Shown here: one piece after another, positions 51,734 to 57,965 of the stretch
How positions within the stretch are numbered: the first letter of the stretch is position 1
Layout: the number at the start of each line of letters is the position of its first letter
NCBI RefSeq assembly: GCF_015550595.1
Contig: NZ_JADNBB010000031.1
Span: forward strand, 1 to 57,965
Direction of reading: 5' to 3'
Source of the DNA: Parabacteroides goldsteinii
Lineage (GTDB): Bacteria > Bacteroidota > Bacteroidia > Bacteroidales > Tannerellaceae
DNA length: 57,965 nucleotides
Notes under the pieces: model-generated
Databases searched by the model: none
Told to the model about the DNA's origin: nothing
What the model saw: only the letters and a program-made list of their open reading frames with translations
Translations under genes and position numbers: made by a program

Positions 51734-54700
51734 TTAAAATGTAATATTACAACCGATACTGAATGTTCTCGGAACAGGATAAGTTGTACGGTCGACACCG
51801 AGGCCTCTCCATCCCATGCCGTTTGTGGCTACTTCAGGATTCATTCCTTTGTATTTGGTCAGGACGGCCAACTGTTGGGCTGTCAGGTACAAACGCAGTT
51901 TGGAGATATAAGGATTCACTTTGAACGGCACCGTGTATCCCAGTGTCACATTTTTGATAGCCAGGTAAGAACCGTTTTCTACCCAACGGCTGTTGTTGCA
52001 ACGGAATAAACCGGTTGTTCCTGTCTTGGTTCTTGGTGTAACACCGTCACCAGGGTTTTCGGGAGAGCGCCAACGGTTAGCCACAGAATTACGGACATTG
52101 AAAACGCCGTCCAAATTCTCGGTGAATTCGTAGTTTCCGTTCAATACATCGCCTCCTACAGCTCCGTTCAACAGAATACTCAGGTCGAAATTCTTATAAG
52201 CGAAGTTATTGGTCATACCAAATATAAAATCAGGGTTAGGGTCGCCGATGATCGTACGGTCGTTAGCATCAATAACACCATCGGGAACGCCATTCGGGCC
52301 GCTCACATCTTTCATTCTGACTGTTCCGATTTCTGAAGTCGCTTCTTTCGGCTGTGTCCTAAATTCTTCTTCAGTCATATAGACACCGTCATAAACATAC
52401 CCTACAAAGACCCCGATCGGTTGTCCTACCTGCAATCTGTTGAAATCGCCAGCCCAGTCTTCATATCCACCGATAGGTGTATTGTTGGTTCCCAGCTTCA
52501 GTATTTTATTTTTGTTGAATGAGATATTGAAGTCTGTATTCCATTTAAAGTCTCCTACCAGGTTCTTGGATGCAATCGTTACTTCATGCCCCCATGACTT
52601 GAAATCACCGACATTCGAATAGATGTTGTTGAAACCGGTGGAAGACGGAATATCAATCTGGTACAACATACCATTTGTCTTCTTCTGGTAAAAATCATAC
52701 ATCACATAAATACGGTCGTTAAGGAAGCCCAGATCCACACCGAGGTCGAACTGCTTTGTTTCTTCCCAGGTCAACTTAGAGTTTCCGATGCGTGAGAGTG
52801 AATTTCCGGGATATAAAGAGTTATTTACTACATAATTAGAGTTTGCCAGATCGGCTATATAAGTATAGTTTCCGATATTATAGTTACCAGTCAGACCATA
52901 ACTGGCTCTCAGTTTCACATAATTCATCACATTGGCTATCGGTTCCATAAACGCTTCTTCCGACATGATCCAACCTGCGGAAACAGAAGGGAAGTTGGCA
53001 TATTTATTACCCGGCCCGAAACGTGAACAACCGTCACGACGGAAAGTAGCCTGTAACAAATAACGATCCTTAAAGCTATAATTCAGACGGCCTATCAATG
53101 AGACCAAACTCCACTGCTCCATTCTGTTTTCACCGTTTTTAGTGGCAGCCGCATCTATCCAGGCAATATCATCATTCGGAAAATCAGTACCAGTCAATTT
53201 GCCCAGTTCATAAGTATATTTCTGCGCACTGTAACCAACCAAAGCATCGATCGAATGTTCTTTAAACGTCTTATTATACATCAACATGTTTTCCACATTC
53301 CAGCTATAATAAGTCTCCCCTGTATATTCGCCACTGGCCTTCTGGGGAGGAGCAACGAACATACCTCCGCTGGCCGTAGATGGGGTAAAAGCATGTGTCG
53401 TATGATGGCCCAGATCTACACCCGCCTGGAATTTATATTTGATACCGTTCCAGATATCCACCTCTGCAAACATATTGCTCAATATAGTCATGACCTTGTG
53501 CTCCGTTGTCTTTTCTTTCAACACGCGCAGCCAGTTAGGCTGAGGAAACATATTCGGCGCATTCAGCGATAAGACAAGATCACCCTTTTCATCGTACGGA
53601 CTCAGCAAAGGAGAAGCCAGAAACGCACCACTGATCACATTCCATACATTATCCGTATTTTGATTGTTGGATATCTGCAAAGAAGGTGCGATGTTGAGCC
53701 CCAATTTCACTTTATCGTTCACCTGGTAATCGTTATTGGCACGCAACGAATAACGTTCGAAATTCGTGTTATGCAAAACACCGTCCTGTCTAAAATATCC
53801 TAAAATAATCGCCGAATTGAATTTATCTTTACTGGCTGTAACACTCAGACTGTAATTCTGTATCGGAGCCGTACGCATCAGTTCACGATACCAGTCCGTC
53901 CCTTTTCCATATTGGTCCGGATTTTGATATTCAGTAGGTATTTTACCATCGTAACCTTCATATCTGATCTTATCCTCATAATATTCTTTTTCGTAACGGG
54001 CAAAATCGCGGGCATCCATCACATCCGGCTGTCTTAGACCGTTAATACTCTGAAGCCCGAAAGAGGCATCCAGGCTCACTTTGGTTTTACCTTGTTTTCC
54101 TCTTTTCGTCGTAATCAATACGACACCATTGGCTGCTCTCGAGCCATACAACGAAGTCGCGGCAGCATCTTTCAAGACGGAGAAACTTTCGATTTCATCG
54201 GGGTTTATATTATTCAAACCGGTAGAGATCGGGAAACCATCCACCACGAACAACGGTTCATTTCCTCCGTTAACAGAAGCAGCTCCACGGATACGGAAAG
54301 CCATTCCCTGCCCCGGTTGCCCTGTTGTCTGGTTGATCTGTACACCGGCTGCCTGTCCCTGCAACTTTTGTGCAAACTGCCCGGCAGGAATATCGGCCAG
54401 GTCTTCGGCATCCACTTTGGATATAGCGCCCGTCACATCTCGTTTCTTCTGGGTACCATAACTGACCACCACAACCTCGGCGAGGTTCTGCATGTCTTCA
54501 GCAAGCTTAACCGTATAGGTATTCTGGTTGTTTACCGTGATTTCTTTAGACGTATAGCCGATATAGGAAATGGATATAACAGCCTTTTCCGGAACATCGA
54601 GGCTGAAATTACCATCCATATCGGTGATGGTTCCGTTGGTTGTTCCCTTTACGGATACATTGGCTCCGATAATGGGCTCGCCTTTGATATCCGTCACTTT

Positions 54701-54868
54701 TCCGGTGATATTTTTAGTTGCTTGTAATGTTTTCAACTCACAAACTTCGGCTCTGGGAGATACTATAAATGCCGGAGATCCCAGGAAAGCAAGCGCAATG
54801 CTCCACTTACACAGATTATGCAATACTGTTTTGCGTGCAGGTATTAAAATATTTTTAGACTTTTTCAT
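51734..54868 (-). CDS. SusC/RagA-type TonB-dependent outer-membrane glycan transporter (PUL D)
   Basis: This is a 1044-residue protein. After the signal peptide (about 20-40) comes the CarboxypepD-reg-like domain (about 53-123, GKVTDIKGEPIIGANVSVKG), the TonB-box-like AEVVVVSYGT at 130-139, the plug with GAASVNGGNEPLFVVDGFPI, and the barrel ending FSIGCNITF. There is no STN domain, which fits the absence of a sigma/FecR pair here. It lies 254 bp downstream of the GH106-like gene. That gap shows no full -7 box and no clear terminator, so read-through from the GH106-like gene is possible. Confidence 0.95.
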   Translation of the reverse strand: MKKSKNILIPARKTVLHNLCKWSIALAFLGSPAFIVSPRAEVCELKTLQATKNITGKVTDIKGEPIIGANVSVKGTTNGTITDMDGNFSLDVPEKAVISISYIGYTSKEITVNNQNTYTVKLAEDMQNLAEVVVVSYGTQKKRDVTGAISKVDAEDLADIPAGQFAQKLQGQAAGVQINQTTGQPGQGMAFRIRGAASVNGGNEPLFVVDGFPISTGLNNINPDEIESFSVLKDAAATSLYGSRAANGVVLITTKRGKQGKTKVSLDASFGLQSINGLRQPDVMDARDFARYEKEYYEDKIRYEGYDGKIPTEYQNPDQYGKGTDWYRELMRTAPIQNYSLSVTASKDKFNSAIILGYFRQDGVLHNTNFERYSLRANNDYQVNDKVKLGLNIAPSLQISNNQNTDNVWNVISGAFLASPLLSPYDEKGDLVLSLNAPNMFPQPNWLRVLKEKTTEHKVMTILSNMFAEVDIWNGIKYKFQAGVDLGHHTTHAFTPSTASGGMFVAPPQKASGEYTGETYYSWNVENMLMYNKTFKEHSIDALVGYSAQKYTYELGKLTGTDFPNDDIAWIDAAATKNGENRMEQWSLVSLIGRLNYSFKDRYLLQATFRRDGCSRFGPGNKYANFPSVSAGWIMSEEAFMEPIANVMNYVKLRASYGLTGNYNIGNYTYIADLANSNYVVNNSLYPGNSLSRIGNSKLTWEETKQFDLGVDLGFLNDRIYVMYDFYQKKTNGMLYQIDIPSSTGFNNIYSNVGDFKSWGHEVTIASKNLVGDFKWNTDFNISFNKNKILKLGTNNTPIGGYEDWAGDFNRLQVGQPIGVFVGYVYDGVYMTEEEFRTQPKEATSEIGTVRMKDVSGPNGVPDGVIDANDRTIIGDPNPDFIFGMTNNFAYKNFDLSILLNGAVGGDVLNGNYEFTENLDGVFNVRNSVANRWRSPENPGDGVTPRTKTGTTGLFRCNNSRWVENGSYLAIKNVTLGYTVPFKVNPYISKLRLYLTAQQLAVLTKYKGMNPEVATNGMGWRGLGVDRTTYPVPRTFSIGCNITF

Positions 54869-55122
54869 TCGTACTCTATTTTTAGATTAATCATCTGAAA
54901 CTTCTGAAAGCCGGACTCGATGCCCGTTGCGGACAATTACAAATCCATAAGTAAAATAGTTCTTCACGATGAGTTTAATAAGCTGACAACTAGCATATTG
55001 ATATCATTTTAATTCGTTTAAACAGTCTGTTTTTAAGACAAACAAATCTCTTCTTCCCTCAAAATGAGAGAAGTACAAATACTATTCTTCCTGATTTCGT
55101 TTACCGGAATTACCCGGAAGTT

Positions 55123-57303
55123 TTACCTTCCATCGACGATGAACACAGAAGAATTCTTTTCAATGGATAGTATGACAGAGGTTATTTCTGTCTCGTGAGA
55201 GAGCTGATGTTTGTACACGACATCAGTTTGCCGTCCGGTATGCGGATCCAGTAATACCGGAGTTATTTTTCCCCGTAACACAACTTCTGCATGATAGGGA
55301 CGATCTTTCAGATTAGCAAAATAATAAACCGCCTGAGCACCGTTCATTTTATGAATATAATTCAGTTCCTGCCCGTCAGGAAAAGCGACATCGGGTACTT
55401 CATAACATGCTGCCAGCTTTTCTTTCAGTATCTCCGGTGCCGGTTTCTCGATGAAAAAGACTTTGCCGGAAGACGATTGCCTGTTACTACTCTCCGAAAG
55501 CATACGGTTAATTATTTTCTTGACTTCACCATCTTTTCCCGGTTCCACCGACTTTTCCGGTAGCTGAGTGGTGAATATGACACTACCGCCGGCCTGATGA
55601 AACGACGCTATTTTCTGTAAGTTGGCTAACGAGATCGTCTTCATGCCCGGGAGGATAATTAAGCGGAATGCCTCTTTGTTAATCTTATTATCCAAGTGTA
55701 GCAATCCGTCTTTTACGTCACATTTTGTCGACAGCACTTCCGGATGAAGATAGGTGAAATCCCGACCGAGCGTATCGGTCAATAAAGCGGAAACATGTAC
55801 GTAGTCTGTATTCGGAATACGGATACCACCCTCATAAAATCCCAACGAACCATCCAATACATGTTCACCTTGTAAAGACTCTATCGGATAAAGCATCGCT
55901 ATATCGGCCACATGCCTTCCCTCCTGCTGAAGAATGTAATTCAGGCGGGTCAGGAATTTGTTGAATGCAGGCAAAGAGTCTCTGTACAGTTCATTCCGCC
56001 AGGATAGTTCCGGCAGGAAAGTAACGTCTTTGTCGTTATACCAGACAGCATGAGGGATCAAGGTATTTATCCCTTTTGCATACTGTTCCATCGCAATATG
56101 ATAAAGTTCTTTGACCGTCAGGTTTCCCATTGCACCGAACGTTTCAGACATCACCTGCTGCTTGTCCCAGTTGTAAGCCGAAGAAGAGATAATCTTATAG
56201 AATAACTCAGCGGGACGGTTTCCGCCAATCTTATCTATTCCCGGAATATCCATGTATTTACCGCAAAGCATCAGGTCGCCAGCTACACTTACCGGGTTCA
56301 GTATCTCCTCCTGATCCTGATGGCCGGTAGAATAAATGCCATGTGCAGAGGCCCATTCCTGTATCGTTTTCATAAAACCTTCGGCATACAGGGAGGCACG
56401 CAATCCGAATAACCGGTTTCTGGCAGATTGTGTTTCTTCCCCGATATTGTACCACAAAGCCGGATAGAGTAACTCCGGAGAGTATCCATAACGGGCTGTA
56501 AATTTCTCGTTAAACTTATCCGTCCACATACGTCCTTCTGCACGGTACATGGTCGGCTCGTCAAAGAAAGTCTCGATAATCACATGACCGAAATCACCGG
56601 AAAAACGGTCGTAATAGGCCTGATGCGTTTCTTTAACAAACAGCTTTACAGCTTCCGGATCGAGATAATCGACATTCGGATCGCCATCTTTCACACAGAC
56701 AAAGAAAAATACTTTCCAAGCACCAGCCGGAGCACGCCAGTCCAGTTCCCCTGAACGGATATAAGAGGTGAGAGAAAGACGTTTACCCGACAAGGTATCC
56801 ATCGCAACAGCGGCCATCAATTTACCGGTGGGAACCGGCTTCCTGAACTGTGTACCGGCAGGTACATTATATTCTATCTTATCCAGTCTCTTAACCGTTG
56901 CATCCGGATATTTATTCATGAAGCGTGGGGTTCCATCTGCATTAATCGCTCCCATGCTTCCACTCGGAAAGCCGTATTCATCGTATAAAGACATACGGGC
57001 ATCCAGTTTTCGGGCCTCTTTGATGATCGCCCCGTAAAGGGAAAAGTATTCTTCAGATAAATACTCCGGCGTAAAATTCTTACCGAAAGGAAGAATAGCA
57101 CAACCTCCGTAACCATCCTTTTCTACCATCTGGCGGAACTGCTCTAATAGTTCAGTCTCATTTACGGTTGTATTATTCCAGAACCAAAGAGGAATGGGCC
57201 TGTACTGTTTTTCCGGATCGGCAAAAGCCTCCGGAGATATCTGTGCTCGTGTTGCCCCGGTAAAGGCAAATAAGATAAGTACTATTTTAAGCAGGTCTTT
57301 CAT
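55123..57303 (-). CDS. GH106-like secreted glycosidase (PUL D)
   Basis: This 726-residue protein has a signal peptide (about 1-20, ending TRAQ). The opening RPIPLWFWNN, then GGCAILPFGKNFTPEYLSEEYFSL and RMSLYDEYGFPSG, is the TIM-barrel start of the large uncharacterised glycosidase group related to GH106 alpha-L-rhamnosidases. Candidate catalytic Glu residues are Glu249 (FFDEPTMYR) and Glu387 (VMSETFGAMGN). A glutamine-amidotransferase-like or beta-strand-rich tail ends with a sandwich domain (about 640-726). It is shorter than typical GH106 enzymes (about 1000 residues), lacking their extra C-terminal domains. The substrate is unknown; rhamnose is a guess from family likeness. Confidence 0.8.
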   Translation of the reverse strand: MKDLLKIVLILFAFTGATRAQISPEAFADPEKQYRPIPLWFWNNTTVNETELLEQFRQMVEKDGYGGCAILPFGKNFTPEYLSEEYFSLYGAIIKEARKLDARMSLYDEYGFPSGSMGAINADGTPRFMNKYPDATVKRLDKIEYNVPAGTQFRKPVPTGKLMAAVAMDTLSGKRLSLTSYIRSGELDWRAPAGAWKVFFFVCVKDGDPNVDYLDPEAVKLFVKETHQAYYDRFSGDFGHVIIETFFDEPTMYRAEGRMWTDKFNEKFTARYGYSPELLYPALWYNIGEETQSARNRLFGLRASLYAEGFMKTIQEWASAHGIYSTGHQDQEEILNPVSVAGDLMLCGKYMDIPGIDKIGGNRPAELFYKIISSSAYNWDKQQVMSETFGAMGNLTVKELYHIAMEQYAKGINTLIPHAVWYNDKDVTFLPELSWRNELYRDSLPAFNKFLTRLNYILQQEGRHVADIAMLYPIESLQGEHVLDGSLGFYEGGIRIPNTDYVHVSALLTDTLGRDFTYLHPEVLSTKCDVKDGLLHLDNKINKEAFRLIILPGMKTISLANLQKIASFHQAGGSVIFTTQLPEKSVEPGKDGEVKKIINRMLSESSNRQSSSGKVFFIEKPAPEILKEKLAACYEVPDVAFPDGQELNYIHKMNGAQAVYYFANLKDRPYHAEVVLRGKITPVLLDPHTGRQTDVVYKHQLSHETEITSVILSIEKNSSVFIVDGR

Positions 57304-57360
57304 CTCTATTACGAATTTAGGTTGTTTTTACAGGACTTTTACGAAGCCAAAATTGATAAT

Positions 57361-57369
57361 GCAAAAATA
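57361..57369 (-). promoter_or_regulatory. Candidate -7 box for the GH106-like gene
   Basis: The minus strand reads TATTTTTGC, a full match to TAnnTTTGY, 58 bp before the start codon. No TTTG is seen at 19-21 bp. Bases 57304-57474 hold nothing else recognisable. Confidence 0.45.
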
Positions 57370-57474
57370 GAAGCTAACTCTAAACAGGCTATTTTCAAAA
57401 GTGACTATATTTTTTTGATTTTTGATATAACAAGAAAAGAGCGCTATCTACCATATAGATTTTATCCGCAAAAG

Positions 57475-57726
57475 TCATTCAAATATGATTTCCTCAATTC
57501 CATAGACAGTATATAAAAGACGTTCCGAAACATCAGGCAAAGGACTGTTCTTGTATATGCAAAAGCTACGGCGCTTACTTCGCCGTTTGCCGTTAAGCTC
57601 ATGTTCAGACAAATAATCATCATGAGCAGCCTCAAAATAGGGAAGCAAATGAGAAAACTGAATATGCGTCAAGCCAGTCAAGGCACGGAAACTTTTGGAA
57701 TTGTCTTTATGGTCGTTATAATTCAT
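57475..57726 (-). pseudogene. Truncated DDE transposase (IS5/IS1182-like N-terminal fragment)
   Basis: The frame from ATG 57726 reads MNYNDHKDNSKSFRALTGLTHIQF and continues with HLLPYFEAAHDDYLSEHELNGKRRSKRRS, which resembles the N-terminal helix-turn-helix region of Bacteroidales IS transposases. It stays convincing only to about SERLLY, then gives an unrelated tail and a stop. About 80% of a normal transposase is missing, and no inverted repeats or target duplication are visible. An upstream ATG at 57741 is possible. It is an inactive remnant of an insertion event; the precise IS family is uncertain. Confidence 0.6.
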
Positions 57727-57871
57727 GCTACAAAAATACACGCATACGCGATATATAGCAAATCTAATTTACATTAACTCTAATAACCGAACACGGTGGA
57801 GAAATAAAATGACAAGCGGTGACTAGTCCTAAATAACCGTTACAGTTATTGGACAAAAATAAAACATTCAG

Positions 57872-57905
57872 AACAGTTCAGCAAGGCTAGCCTTGCTGAA
57901 CTGTT
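57872..57905. terminator. Perfect 34-bp palindrome, probable terminator
   Basis: Bases 57872-57888 are the exact reverse complement of 57889-57905, with GGCTAGCC at the centre. It folds into a long hairpin with T-rich sequence after it (TGTTTTTAT) and A-rich sequence before it, so it can end transcription in either direction, probably of a gene to the right of the window. Bases 57742-57871 and 57906-57965 show no gene. Confidence 0.6.
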
Positions 57906-57965
57906 TGTTTTTATAACTTTTAATTTTAATTTGCCTCTGATGGTGCATATACTGCGGTGTTTTGT

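Noticed and set aside
57322-57516. A 64-codon plus-strand frame near the right end
   Set aside because: No motif, no start signal, and it overlaps the promoter region of the GH106-like gene.
1-57965. CRISPR array, prophage or conjugative element
   Set aside because: No spaced direct-repeat array, integrase, structural phage gene or transfer gene was seen.

Overview
The window is a stretch of a Bacteroidales chromosome. The evidence is four SusC/SusD outer-membrane glycan-uptake pairs, ECF sigma/FecR pairs, an S46 dipeptidyl-peptidase of the kind found in Bacteroidetes, near-absence of Shine-Dalgarno sites, and several copies of the Bacteroides -7 promoter box TAnnTTTG. RuvB and the overall gene style suggest Parabacteroides, but that is an impression from memory and not a database result. 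About 92% is coding, and no rRNA, tRNA, CRISPR array or intact mobile element was seen.

Layout. (1) 1-77 is the tail of an upstream gene, perhaps a sulfatase. (2) PUL A, 304-15866 (+): ECF sigma, FecR anti-sigma, SusC with an N-terminal signalling (STN) domain, SusD, a small lipoprotein, then GH95, GH35 and GH2 enzymes. (3) PUL B, 16345-29100 (+): SusC without STN, SusD, then GH29, GH95, an alkaline-phosphatase-superfamily phosphodiesterase and GH2. Its SusC is preceded by a 403-bp intergenic region flanked by 26-nt inverted repeats that looks like an invertible promoter. (4) PUL C, 29201-37044 (-): ECF sigma, FecR, SusC with STN, SusD, and no enzyme. A 22-bp tandem repeat array sits between the sigma and anti-sigma genes. 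(5) A core-genome block, 37561-47590: S46 peptidase, DUF389 membrane protein, orphan sensor histidine kinase, polysaccharide flippase, a Schlafen-type AlbA_2/RecG-C regulator that appears to have lost part of its first domain, and RuvB. (6) PUL D, 47668-57303: an L-arabinose/L-fucose isomerase-like enzyme, a divergent AraC regulator, SusD, SusC and a GH106-like glycosidase. (7) 57475-57726 is a transposase remnant, followed by a perfect 34-bp palindrome.

How the parts fit. PULs A and B look like parallel systems for alpha-L-fucosylated, beta-galactose-containing glycans. Two GH95 and one GH29 fucosidase would remove terminal fucose, and GH35 and GH2 beta-galactosidases would trim the exposed galactose. 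Which glycan is degraded (mucin or milk-type H antigens, xyloglucan side chains, or other) cannot be decided from sequence alone. The control modes differ: PULs A and C have STN-SusC with sigma/anti-sigma trans-envelope signalling, PUL B probably has DNA inversion, and PUL D has AraC. The most interesting unexplained signals are the candidate inverton at 15.9-16.3 kb, the folded GC-rich intergenic element at 21.03-21.18 kb, the 22-bp repeat array at 36.1 kb, and the internally shortened Schlafen-like gene.
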